Below are positions 25,396 through 38,450 of a stretch of 64,000 nt of DNA, piece by piece; positions within the stretch are counted from its first letter, which is position 1; every line of letters begins with the position of its first letter. This stretch comes from Paraescarpia echinospica (lineage: Eukaryota > Annelida > Polychaeta > Sabellida > Siboglinidae), in the NCBI GenBank assembly GCA_020002185.1, contig CM034534.1, positions 10,059,492 to 10,123,491 on the forward strand, read 5' to 3'. Made by a program: the position numbers and the translations under genes. The notes below the pieces were generated by a model. It did no database searches. It was not told where the DNA came from and saw nothing but the letters and a program-made list of their open reading frames with translations.

Positions 25396-26628
25396 ATGTG
25401 TGTGTTGCATGATATCTGTCTAGCCTTCGTGAAGATTTGTAGCATGCAGGACATCTATTTAGGGAAAGACCATATTAAGGATCCGTCCGCCGAAAGATTG
25501 CACTTGAAAATACTGTTTTGGTGTGATATGCGTCAGTTTTTCTCAAACACTTTGACGTGGGACATGTTTGTCTCGTGAATACTGAATTAGACAAGATAAA
25601 ACATCAAATGAGATTGAGTTTTCACACCCATAACTTACGTACTATTTTCTTGTAACTTACGTGACGGAGATGAAAGGGTAACATACATTCCTCTTTGTGG
25701 TTAATCTAGATGTGTGTGTTGCATGATATCAATCTAGCCTTCATGAAGATTTATAGTATGCAGGACATCTATTTGAGGTAAGACCATATTAAGGAGGATC
25801 CGTCCGCCGAATGAGTGCACTTGAAAATACAGTTTTGATGTGATATGCGTGAGTTTTTCTCGAACACCTTGACATGGGACATGTTTGTCTCTTGAATACT
25901 GAATGTACTACTGCATTAGACAACATAAAACATCAAATGGGAATGAGTTTTCACACCCATAACTTACGTACTATTTTCTTGTAACTTACGTGACGGAGAT
26001 GAAAGGGTAACATACATTCCTATTTGTGGTTAATCTAGTTGTGTGTGTTGGTGGATATCAGTCTAGCCTTCGTGAAGATTTGTACTATGCAGGACATCTA
26101 TTTGGGGTAAGACCATATTAACGATCCGTCCGCCGAAAGAGTGCACTTCAAAATACCGTTTTTGTGTGATATGCGTGAGTTTTTCTCAAACACTTTGACG
26201 TGGGACATGTTTGTCTCGTGAATACTGAATGTACTACTGCATTAGACAAGATAAAACATCAAATGGGAATGAGTTTTCACACCCATAACTTACGTACTAT
26301 TTTCTTGTAACTTACGTGACGGAGATGAAAGGGTAACATACATTCCCATTTGTTAATAATCTAGATGTGTGTGTAGCTTGGTATCAGTTTAGCATTCTTG
26401 ACGATTTGCAGCATGCAGGACATGTATTTTGGGAAAGACCATATTAAGGATCCGTCCGCCGAAAGAGTGCACTTGAAAATACCGTTTTGGTGTGATATGC
26501 GTGAGTTTTTCTCGAACACTTTGATATGGGACATGTTTGTTTCGTGAATACTGAATGTACTACTGCATTAGACAACATAAAACATCAAATGGGAATGAGT
26601 TTTCACACCCATAACTTACGTACGATTT

Positions 26629-28573
26629 AATCTAGATGTGTGTGTTGCATGATATCAGTCTAGCCTTCATGAAGATTTGTAGTATGCAGGACATCTATTT
26701 GAGGTAAGACCATATTAAGGAGGATCCGTCCGCCGAATGAGTGCACTTGAAAATACCGTTTTGATGTGATATGCGTGAGTTTTTCTCGAACACCTTGACA
26801 TGGGACATGTTTGTCTCTTGAATACTGAATGTACTACTGCATTAGACAACATAAAACATCAAATGGGAATGAGTTTTCACACCCATAACTTACGAACTAT
26901 TTTCTTGTAACTTACGTGACGGAGATGTAAGGGTAACTTACATTCCCCTTTGTGGTTAATCTAGATGTGTTTGTTGCTTGATATCAGTCTAGCCTTCGTG
27001 AAGATTTGTAGCATGCAGGACATCTATTTAGGGAAAGACCATATTAAGGATCCGTCCGCCGAAAGAGTGCACTTGAAAATACTGTTTTGGTGTGATATGC
27101 GTCAGTTTTTCTCAAACACTTTGACGTGTGACATGTTTGTCTCGTGAATACTGAATTAGACAAGATAAAACATCAAATGGGATTGAGTTTTCACACCCAT
27201 AACTTACGTACTATTTTCTTGTAACTTACGTGACGGAGATGAAAGGGTAACATACATTCCTCTTTGTGGTTAATCTAGATGTGTGTGTTGCATGATATCA
27301 GTCTAGCCTTCATGAAGATTTATAGTATGCAGGACATCTATTTGAGGTAAGACCATATTAAGGAGGATCCGTCCGCCGAATGAGTGAACTTGAAAATACA
27401 GTTTTGATGTGATATGCGTGAGTTTTTCTCGAACACCTTGACATGGGACATGTTTGTCTCTTGAATACTGAATGTACTACTGCATTAGACAACATAAAAC
27501 ATCAAATGGGAATGAGTTTTCACACCCATAACTTACGAACTATTTTCTTGTAACTTACGTGACGGAGATGTAAGGGTAACTTACATTCCCCTTTGTGGTT
27601 AATCTAGATGTGTTTGTTGCTTGATATCAGTCTAGCCTTCGTGAAGATTTGTAGTATGCAGGACATCTATTTGGGGTAAGACCATATTAAGGATCCGTCC
27701 GCCGAAAGAGTGCACTTGAAAATACCGTTTTGGTGAGATATGCGTCAGTTTTTCTCAAACACTTTCACGTGGGACATGTTTGTCTCGTGAATACTGAAAT
27801 AGACAAGATAAAACATCAAATGGGATTGAGTTTTCACACCCATAACTTACGTACTATTTTCTTGTAACTTACGTGACGGAGATGAAAGGGTAACATACAT
27901 TCCTATTTGTGGTTAATCTAGTTGTGTGTGTTGGTGGATATCAGTCTAGCCTTCGTGAAGATTTGCAGCATGCAGGACATTTATTTGGGGTAAGACCATA
28001 TTAACGATCCGTCCGCCGAAAGAGTGCACTTAAAAATACCGTTTTTGTGTGATATGCGTGAGTTTTTCTCAAACACTTTGACGTGGGACATGTTTGTCTC
28101 GTGAATACTGAATGTACTACTGCATTAGACAAGATAAAACATCAAATGGGAATGAGTTTTCACACCCATAACTTACGTACTATTTTCTTGTAACTTACGT
28201 GACGGAGATGAAAGGGTAACATACATTCCCATTTGTTATTAATCTAGATGTGTTTGTAGCTTGATATCAGTTTAGCATTCTTGACGATTTGCAGCATGCA
28301 GGACATCTATTTTGGGAAAGACCATATTAAGGATCCGTCCGCCGAAAGAGTGCACTTGAAAATACCGTTTTGGTGTGATATGCGTGAGTTTTTCTCGAAC
28401 ACTTTGATATGGGACATGTTTGTTTCGTGAATACTGAATGTACTACTGCATTAGACAACATAAAACATCAAATGGGAATAAGTTTTCACACCCATAACTT
28501 ACGTACGATTTTCTTGTAACTTACGTGACGGAGATGAAAGGGTAACATACATTCCTCTTTGTGGTTAATCTAG
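26629..28573 (+). repeat. B monomer after a deletion joint, then pentamer with C/A fusion
   Basis: At 26,628 an E monomer stops at TACGATTT and is joined directly to AATCTAGATG of a B monomer, removing roughly 55 bp that normally separate these motifs. The next monomer (26,965) has a C head (GTGTTTGTTGCTTG) and an A body (TTTAGGGAAAG, ACTGTTTTGG). The unit from 26,965 to 28,573 is again 1,609 bp. The variant GTGTTTGTTGC recurs in C at 27,607, and the E near 28,250 has the similar GTGTTTGTAGC. Confidence 0.85.
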
Positions 28574-30182
28574 ATGTGTGTGTTGCATGATATCTGTCTA
28601 GCCTTCGTGAAGATTTGTAGCATGCAGGACATCTATTTAGGGAAAGACCATATTAAAGATCCGTCCGCCGAAAGAGTGCACTTGAAAATACTGTTTTGGT
28701 GTGATATGCGTCAGTTTTTCTCAAACACTTTGACGTGGGACATGTTTGTCTCGTGAATACTGAATTAGACAAGATAAAACATCAAATGGGATTGAGTTTT
28801 CACACCCATAACTTACGTGCTATTTTCTTGTAACTTACGTGACGGAGATGAAAGGGTAACATATATTCCTCTTTGTGGTTAATCTAGATGTGTGTGTTGC
28901 ATGATATCAGTCTAGCCTTCATGAAGATTTATATTATGCAGGACATCTATTTGAGGTAAGACCATATTAAGGAGGATCCGTCCGCCGAATGAGTGCACTT
29001 GAAAATACAGTTTTGATGTGATATGCGTGAGTTTTTCTCGAACACCTTGACATGGGACATGTTTGTCTCTGGAATACTGAATGTACTACTGCATTAGACA
29101 ACATAAAACATCAAATGGGAATGAGTTTTCACACCCATAACTTACGAACTATTTTCTTGTAACTTACGTGACGGAGATGTAAGGGTAACTTACATTCCCC
29201 TTTGTGGTTAATCTAGATGTGTGTGTTGCTTGATATCAGTCTAGCCTTCGTGAAGATTTATAGTATGCAGGACATCTATTTGGGGTAAGACCATATTAAG
29301 GATCCGTCCGCCGAAAGAGTGCACTTGAAAATACCGTTTTGGTGAGATATGCGTCAGTTTTTCTCAAACACTTTCACGTGGGACATGTTTGTCTCGTGAA
29401 TACTGAATTAGACAAGATAAAACATCAAATGGGATTGAGTTTTCACACCCATAACTTACGTACTATTTTCTTGTAACTTACGAGACGGAGATGAAAGGGT
29501 AACATACATTCCTATCTGTGGTTAATCTAGTTGTGTGTGTTGGTGGATATCAGTCTAGCCTTCGTGAAGATTTGTACTATGCAGGACATCTATTTGGGGT
29601 AAGACCATATTAACGATCCGTCCGCCGAAAGAGTGCACTTCAAAATACCGTTTTGGTGTGATATGCGTGAGTTTTTCTCAAACACTTTGACGTGGGACAT
29701 GTTTGTCTCATGAATACTGAATGTACTACTGCATTAGACAAAATAAAACATCAAATGGGAATGAGTTTTCACACCCATAACTTACGTACTATTTTCTTGT
29801 AACTTACGTGACGGAGATGAAAGGGTAACATACATTCCCATTTGTTAATAATCTAGATGTGTGTGTAGCTTGATATCAGTTTAGCATTCTTGACGATTTG
29901 CAGCATGCAGGACATCTATTTTGGGAAAGACCATATTAAGGATCCGTCCGCCGAAAGAGTGCACTTGAAAATACCGTTTTGGTGTGATATGCGTGAGTTT
30001 TTCTCGAACACTTTGATATGGGACATGTTTGTTTCGTGAATACTGAATGTACTACTGCATTAGACAAGATAAAACATCAAATGGGAATAAGTTTTCACAC
30101 CCATAACTTACGTACTATTTTTTTGTAACTTACGTGACGGAGATGAAAGGGTAACATACATTACTCTTTGTGGTTAATCTAG
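28574..30182 (+). repeat. Higher-order repeat unit A-B-C-D-E (1609 bp)
   Basis: This is the last clean pentamer of the domain, with canonical class order and the usual CACGTG in C. Private changes include TTAAAGATCC in A, TATATTATGC and CTCTGGAATAC in B, and CTTACGAGACGG in C. Beyond it the class order changes although a five-monomer spacing persists for two more steps. Confidence 0.92.
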
Positions 30183-31439
30183 ATGTGTGTGTTGCATGAT
30201 ATCTGTCTAGCCTTCGTGAAGATTTGTAGTATGCAGGACATCTATTTGGGGAAAGACCATATTAAGGATCCGTCCGCCGAAAGAGTGCACTTGAAAATAC
30301 CGTTTTGGTGTGATATGCGTCAGTTTTTCTCAAACACTTTGACGTGGGACATGTTTGTCTCGTGAATACTGAATTAGACAAGATAAAACATCAAATGGGA
30401 TTGAGTTTTCACACCCATAACTTACGTACTATTTTCTTGTAACTTACGTGACGGAGATGAAAGGGTAACATACATTCCTCTTTGTGGTTAATCTAGATGT
30501 GTGTGTTGCATGATATCAGTCTAGCCTTCATGAAGATTTATAGTATGCAGGACATCTATTTGAGGTAAGACCATATTAATAAGGATCCGTCCGCCGAATG
30601 AGTGCACTTGAAAATACCGTTTTGGTGTGATATGCGTGAGTTTTTCTCGAACACTTTGACATGGGACATGTTTGTTTCGTGAACACTGAATGTACTACTG
30701 CATTAGTCAATATAAAACATCAAATGGGAATGAGTTTTCACACCCATAACTTACGTACTATTTTCTTGTAACTTACGTGACGGAGATGAAAGGGTAACAT
30801 ACATTCCCATTTGTTGTTAATCTAGATGTGTGTGTAGCTTGATATCAGTTTAGCATTCTTGACGATTTGCAGCATGCAGGACATCTATTTGGGGAAAGAC
30901 CATATTAAGGATCCGTCCGCCGAAAGAGTGCACTTGAAAATACCGTTTTGGTGTGATATGCGTGAGTTTTTCTCGAACACTTTGATATGGGACATGTTTG
31001 TTTCGTGAATACTGAATGTACTACTGCATTAGTCAAGATAAAACATCAAATGGGAATAAGTTTTCACACCCATAACTTACGTACTATTTTCTTGTAACTT
31101 ACGTGACGGAGATGAAAGGGTAACATACATTCCCCTTTGTGGTTAATCTAGATGTGTGTGTTGCTTGATATCAGTCTAGCCTTCGTGAAGATTTGTAGTA
31201 TGCAGGACATCTATTTGGGGTAAGACCATATTAAGGATCCGTCCGCCGAAAGAGTGCACTTGAAAATACCGTTTTGGTGTGATATGCGTCAGTTTCTCTC
31301 AAACACTTTGACGTGGGACATGTTTGTCTCGTGAATACTGAATTAGACAAGATAAAACATCAAATGGGATTGAGTTTTCACACCCATAACTTACGTACTA
31401 TTTTCTTGTAACTTACGTGACGGAGATGAAAGGGTAACA

Positions 31440-32880
31440 TACATTCCTATTTGTGGTTAATCTAGTTGTGTGTGTTGCTGGATATCAGTCTAGCCTTCGT
31501 GAAGATTTGTAGTATGCAGGACATCTATTTGGGGTAAGACAATATTAAAGATCCGTCCGCCGAAAGAGTGCGCTTGAAAATACCGTTTTTGTGTGATATG
31601 CGTGAGTTTTTCTCAAACACTTTGACGTGGGACATGTTTGTCTCGTGAATACTGAATGTACTACTGAATTAGACAAGATAACACATCAAATGGGAATAAG
31701 TTTTCACACCCATAACTTACGTACTATTTTCTTGTAACTTACGTGACGGAGATGAAAGGGTAACATACATTCCTCTTTGTGGTTAATCTAGATGTGTGTG
31801 TTGCATGATATCTGTCTAGCCTTCGTGAAGATTTATAGTATGCAGGACATCTATTTGGGGAAAGACCATATTAAGGATCCGTCCGCCGAAAGAGTGCACT
31901 TGAAAATACCGTTTTGGTGTGATATGCGTCAGTTTCTCTCAAACACTTTGACGTGGGACATGTTTGTCTCATGAATACTGAATTAGACAAGATAAAACAT
32001 CAAATGGGATTGAGTTTTCACACCCATAACTTACGTACTATTTTCTTGTAACTTACGTGACGGAGATGAAAGGGTAACATACATTCCTCTTTGTGGTTAA
32101 TCTAGATGTGTGTGTTGCATGATATCAGTCTAGCCTTCATGGAGTTTTGTAGTATGCAGGACATCTATTTGGGGTAAGACCATATTAAGGATCCGTCCGC
32201 CGAAAGAGTGCACTTGAAAATACCGTTTTCGTGTGATATGCGTCAGTTTCTCTCAAACACTTTGACGTGGGACATGTTTGTCTCGTGAATACTGAATGTA
32301 CTACTGCATTAGACAAGATAAAACATCAAATGGGATTGAGTTTTCACACCCATAACTTACGTACTATTTTCTTGTAACTTGCGTGATGGAGATGAAAGGG
32401 TAACATACATTCCCATTTGTGGTTAATCTAGTTGTGTGTACTGCTAGATATCAGTCTAGCCTTCGTGAAGATTTGTAACATGCAGGATATCTATTTGGGG
32501 TAAGACCTTATTAATGATCCGTCCGCCGAAAGAGTGCACTTGAAAATACCGTTTTGGTGTGATATGCGTGAGTTTTTCTCGAACACTTTGACATGGGACA
32601 CGTTTGTTTCGTGAATACTGAATGTACTACTGCATTAGTCAATACAAAATATCAAATGGGAATGAGTTTTCACATCCATAACTTACATACTATTTTCTTG
32701 TAACTTACGAGACGGAGATGAAAGGGTAACATACATTCCCATTTGTGGTTAATCTAGATGTGTGTGTAGCTTGATATCAGTTTAGCATTCTTGACGATTT
32801 GCAGCATGCATGACATCTATTGGGGGAAAGACCATATTAAGGATCCGTCCGCCGAAAGAGTGCACTTGAAAATACCGTTT
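31440..32880 (+). repeat. 1.4-kb segmental duplication in the array, copy 1
   Basis: The partner is 3,866 bp downstream. At least nine private variants are linked in the same order: GACAATATTAAAGATCC, GTGCGCTTG, CTGAATTAGACAAGATAAC, CATGGAGTTTTG, GTTTTCGTG, CTTGCGTGATGG, TGTGTACTGCTAG, GACCTTATTAATG and GCATGCATGACATC. Three or four sites differ between copies, for instance GACACGTTTG here and GACATGTTTG there. Confidence 0.9.
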
Positions 32881-35305
32881 TGGTGTGATATGCGTGAGTT
32901 TTTCTCGAACACTTTGACATGGGACATGTTTGTTTCGTGAATACTGAATGTACTACTGCATTAATCAATATAAAACATCAAATGGGAATGAGTTTTCACA
33001 CCAATAACTTATGTACTATTTTCTTGTAACTTACGTGACGGAGATGAAAGGGTAACATACATTCCCATTTGTTGTTAATCTAGATGTGTGTGTAGCTTGA
33101 TATCAGTTTAGCATTCATCACGATTTGCAGCATGCAGGACATCTATTTGGGGAAAGACCATATTAAGGATCCGTCCGCCGAAAGAGTGCACTTGAAAATA
33201 CCGTTTTGGTGTGATATGCGTGAATTTCTCTCGAACATTTTGACATGGGACATGTTTGTTTCGTGAATACTGAATGTACTACTGCATTAGACAAGATAAA
33301 ACATCAAATGGGAATAAGTTTTCACACCCATAACTTACGTATTATTTTCTTGTAACTTACGTGACGGAGATGAAAGGGTAACATACATTCCTCTTTGTGG
33401 TTAATCTAGATGTGTGTGTTGCATGATATCTGTCTAGCCTTCGTGAAGATTTGTAGTATGCAGGACATCTATTTGGGGAAAGACCATATTAAGGATCCGT
33501 CCGCCGAAAGAGTGCACTTGAAAATACCGTTTTGGTGTGATATGCGTCAGTTTTTCTCAAACACTTTGACGTGGGACATGTTTGTCTCGTGAATACTGAA
33601 TTAGACAAGATAAAACATCAAATGGGATTGAGTTTTAACACCCATAACTTACGTACTATTTTCTTGTAACTTACGTGACGGAGATGAAAGGGTAACATAC
33701 ATTCCTCTTTGTGGTTAATCTAGAAGTGTGTGTTGCATGATATCAGTCTAGCCTTCATGGAGATTTGTAGTATGCAGGACATCTATTTGGGGTAAGACCA
33801 TATTAAGGATCCGTCCGCCGAAAGAGTGCACTTGAAAATACCGTTTTGGTGTGATATGCGTCAGTTTTTCTCAAACACTTTGACGTGGGACTTGTTTGTC
33901 TTGTGAATACTGAATTAGACAAGATAAAACATCAAATGGGATTGAGTTTTCACACCCATAACTTACGTACTATTTTCTTGTAACTTACGTGACGGAGATG
34001 AAAGGGTAACATACATTCCTATTTGTGGTTAATCTAGTTGTGTGTGTTGCTGGATATCAGTCTAGCCTTCGTGAAGATTTGTAGTATGCAGGACATCTAT
34101 TTGGGGTAAGACCATATTAACGATCCGTCCGCCGAAAGAGTGCACTTCAAAATATCGTTTTTGTGTGATATGCGTGAGTTTTTCTCAAACACTTTGACGT
34201 GGGACATGTTTGTCTCGTGAATACTGAATGTACTACTGCATTAGACAAGATAAAACATCAAATGGGAATGAGTTTTCACACCCATAACTTACGTACTATT
34301 TTCTTGTAACTTACGTGACGGAGATGAAAGGGTAACATACATTCCCATTTGTTAATAATCTAGATGTGTGTGTAGCTTGATATCAGTTTAGCATTCTTGA
34401 CGATTTGCAGCATGCAGGACATCTATTTTGGGAGAGACCATATTAAGGATCCGTCCGCCGAAAGAGTGCACTTGAAAATACCGTTTTTGTGTGATATGCG
34501 TGAGTTTTTCTCAAACACTTTGACGTGGGACATGTTTGTCTCGTGAATACTGAATGTACTACTGCATTAGACAAGATAAAACATCAAATGGGAATGAGTT
34601 TTCACACCCATAACTTACGTACTATTTTCTTGTAACTTACGTGACGGAGATGAAAGGGTAACATACATTCCCATTTGTTAATAATCTAGATGTGTGTGTA
34701 GCTTGATATCAGTTTAGCATTCTTGACGATTTGCAGCATGCAGGACATCTATTTGGGGAAAGACCATATTAAGGATCCGTCCGCCGAAAGAGTGCACTTG
34801 AAAATACCGTTTTGGTGTGATATGCGTGAGTTTTTCTCGAACACTTTGATATGGGACATGTTTGTTTCGTGAATACTGAATGTACTACTGCATTAGACAA
34901 GATAAAACATCAAATGGAAATGAGTTTTCACACCCATAACATACGTTCTATTTTCTTGTAACTTACGTGACGGAGATGAAAGGGTAACATACATTCCCCT
35001 TTGTGGTTAATCTAGATGTGTGTGTGTTGCATGATATCAGTCTAGCCTTCGTGAAGATTTGTAGTATGCAGGACATCTATTTGGGGTAAGACCATATTAA
35101 GGATCCGTCCGCCGAAAGAGTGCACTTGAAAATACCGTTTTGGTGTGATATGCGTCAGTTTTTCTCAAACACTTTGATGTGGGACATGTTTGTCTCGTGA
35201 ATACTGAATTAGACAAGATAAAACATCAAATGGGATTGAGTTTTCACACCCATAACTTACGTACTATTTTCTTGTAACTTACGTGACGGAGATGAAAGGG
35301 TAACA

Positions 35306-36746
35306 TACATTCCTATTTGTGGTTAATCTAGTTGTGTGTGTTGCTGGATATCAGTCTAGCCTTCGTGAAGATTTGTAGTATGCAGGACATCTATTTGGGG
35401 TAAGACAATATTAAAGATCCGTCCGCCGAAAGAGTGCGCTTGAAAATACCGTTTTTGTGTGATATGCGTGAGTTTTTCTCAAACACTTTGACGTGGGACA
35501 TGTTTGTCTCGTGAATACTGAATGTACTACTGAATTAGACAAGATAACACATCAAATGGGAATAAGTTTTCACACCCATAACTTACGTACTATTTTCTTG
35601 TAACTTACGTGACGGAGATGAAAGGGTAACATACATTCCTCTTTGTGGTTAATCTAGATGTGTGTGTTGCATGATATCTGTCTAGCCTTCGTGAAGATTT
35701 ATAGTATGCAGGACATCTATTTGGGGAAAGACCATATTAAGGATCCGTCCGCCGAAAGAGTGCACTTGAAAATACCGTTTTGGTGTGATATGCGTCAGTT
35801 TCTCTCAAACACTTTGACGTGGGACATGTTTGTCTCATGAATACTGAATTAGACAAGATAAAACATCAAATGGGATTGAGTTTTCACACCCATAACTTAC
35901 GTACTATTTTCTTGTAACTTACGTGACGGAAATGAAAGGGTAACATACATTCCTCTTTGTGGTTAATCTAGATGTGTGTGTTGCATGATATCAGTCTAGC
36001 CTTCATGGAGTTTTGTAGTATGCAGGACATCTATTTGGGGTAAGACCATATTAAGGATCCGTCCGCCGAAAGAGTGCACTTGAAAATACCGTTTTCGTGT
36101 GATATGCGTCAGTTTCTCTCAAACACTTTGACGTGGGACATGTTTGTCTCGTGAATACTGAATGTACTACTGCATTAGACAAGATAAAACATCAAATGGG
36201 ATTGAGTTTTCACACCCATAACTTACGTACTATTTTCTTGTAACTTGCGTGATGGAGATGAAAGGGTAACATACATTCCCATTTGTGGTTAATCTAGTTG
36301 TGTGTACTGCTAGATATCAGTCTAGCCTTCGTGAAGATTTGTAACATGCAGGATATCTATTTGGGGTAAGACCTTATTAATGATCCGTCCGCCGAAAGAA
36401 TGCACTTGAAAATACCGTTTTGGTGTGATATGCGTGAGTTTTTCTCGAACACTTTGACATGGGACATGTTTGTTTCGTGAATACTGAATGTACTACTGCA
36501 TTAGTCAATATAAAATATCAAATGGGAATGAGTTTTCACATCCATAACTTCCTTACTATTTTCTTGTAACTTACGAGACGGAGATGAAAGGGTAACATAC
36601 ATTCCCATTTGTGGTTAATCTAGATGTGTGTGTAGCTTGATATCAGTTTAGCATTCTTGACGATTTGCAGCATGCATGACATCTATTGGGGGAAAGACCA
36701 TATTAAGGTTCCGTCCGCCGAAAGAGTGCACTTGAAAATACCGTTT
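35306..36746 (+). repeat. 1.4-kb segmental duplication in the array, copy 2
   Basis: Same order of private variants as 31,440-32,880. Its right edge is marked by AAGGTTCCG and a switch to a B-like body (TTGATGTG), where the other copy continues as E-like. Its left edge is just after a monomer carrying GATGTGGG, absent from copy 1. The step of 3,866 bp corresponds to twelve monomers. Confidence 0.9.
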
Positions 36747-37862
36747 TGATGTGATATGCGTGAGTTTTTCTCGAACACCTTGACTTGGGACATGTTTGTC
36801 TCTTGAATACTGAATGTACTAGTGCATTAGACAAAATAAAACATCAAATGGGAATGAGTTTTCACACCCATAACTTACGAACTATTTTCTTGTAACTTAC
36901 GTGACGGAGATGAAAGGGTAACATTAATTCCCCTTTGTGGTTAATCTAGTTGCGTGTGTTGCTTGATATCAGTCTAGCCTTCGTGAAGATTTGTAGCATG
37001 CAGGACATCTATTTGGGGTAAGACCATATTAAGGATTCGTCCGCCGAAAGAGTTCACTTAAAAATACCGTTTTGGTGTGATATACGTGAATTTTTCTCGA
37101 ACACTTTGACATGGGACATGTTTGTTTCGTGGATACTGAATGTACTACTGCACTAGACAACATAAAACATCAAATGGGAATGAGTTTTCACACCCATAAC
37201 TTACGTACGATTTTCTTGTAACTTACGTGACGGAGATGTAAGGGTAACATACATTCCCCATTGTGGTTAATCTAGATGTGTGTGTTGCTTGATATCAGTC
37301 TAACCTTCGTGAAGATTTGTAGTATGCAGGACATCTATTTGGGGTAAGACCATATTAAGGATCCGTCCGCCGAAAGAGTGCACTTGAAAATACCGTTTTG
37401 GTGTGATATGCGTCAGTTTTTCTCAAACACTTTGACGTGGGACATGTTTGCCTCGTGAATACTGAATTAGACAAGATAAAACATCAAATGGGAATAAGTT
37501 TTCACACCCATAACTTACGTATTATTTTCTTGTAACTTACGTGACGGAGATGAAAGGGTAACATACATTCCTCTTTGCTGTTAATCTAGATGTGTGTGTT
37601 GCATGATATCTGTCTAGCCTTCGTGAAGATTTGTAGTATGCAGGACATCTATTTGGGGTAAGACCATATTAAGGATCCGTCCGCCGAAAGAGTGCACTTG
37701 AAAATACCGTTTTGGTGTAATATGCGTCAGTTTTTCTCAAACACTTTGACGTGGGACATGTTTGTCTCGTGAATACTGAATTACACAAGATAAAACATCA
37801 AATGGGATTGAGTTTTCACACCCATAACTTACGTACTATTTTCTTGTAACTTACGTGACGGA

Positions 37863-38450
37863 AATGAAAGGGTAACATACATTCCTATTTGTGGTTAATC
37901 TAGTTGTGTGTGTGTTGCTTCATATCAGTCTAGCCTTCGTGAAAATTTGTAGTATGCAGGACATCTATTTGGGGTAAGACCATATTAAAGATCCGTCCGC
38001 CGAAAGAGTGCACTTGAAAATACAGTTTTTGTGTGATATGCGTGAGTTTTCTCAAACACTTTGACGTGGGACATGTTTGTCTCGTGAATACTGAATGTAC
38101 TACTGCTTTAGACAAGATAGCACATCAAATGGGAATGAATTTTCACACCCATAACTTACGTACTGTTTTCTTGTAACTTACGTGACGGAGATGAAAGGGT
38201 AACATACATTCCCCTTTGTGGTTAATCTAGATGTGTGTGTTGCTTGATATCAGTCTAGCCTTCGTGAAGATTTTTAGTATGCAGGACATCTATTTGGGGT
38301 AAGACCATATTAAGGATCCGTCCGCCGAATGAGTGCACTTGAAAATACCGTTTTGGTGTGATATGCGTGAGTTTTTCTCGAACACTTTGACATGGGACAT
38401 GTTTGTTTCGTGAATACTGAATGTACTACTGCATTAGTCAATATAAAATA
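37863..38450 (+). repeat. D-C satellite block, distant copy of 7,020-7,610
   Basis: It shares the lengthened TG run, TTCATATCAG, GATAGCACATC, ACTGTTTTCTTG, ATTTTTAGTATG and TTAGTCAATATAAAA with the block at 7 kb. The small differences include GTGAAAATTTG here for GTGAAGATTTG there, and TACAGTTTTTG for TACCGTTTTTG. Confidence 0.75.

Larger units (their letters stand above)
10878..30182 (+). repeat. Satellite array segment 2: pentameric higher-order repeat domain (A-B-C-D-E, 1609 bp)
   Basis: Monomer starts follow B, C, D, E, then A (12,295), B (12,609), C (12,938), B (13,252), C (13,581), D (13,895), E (14,221), A (14,547), B (14,861), C (15,190), D (15,504), E/A (15,830), B (16,144), C (16,473), D (16,787), E (17,113), A/B (17,441), C (17,770), B (18,084), F/A (18,413), D (18,727), E (19,041), then A at 19,367, 20,976 and 22,584, and again at 28,574 and 30,183, spaced 1,608-1,609 bp. 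Classes differ from each other far more than copies of one class: A against B shows about 21 substitutions plus 12-bp and 3-bp indels by hand alignment, while whole pentamers differ at roughly a dozen sites. Confidence 0.93.
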
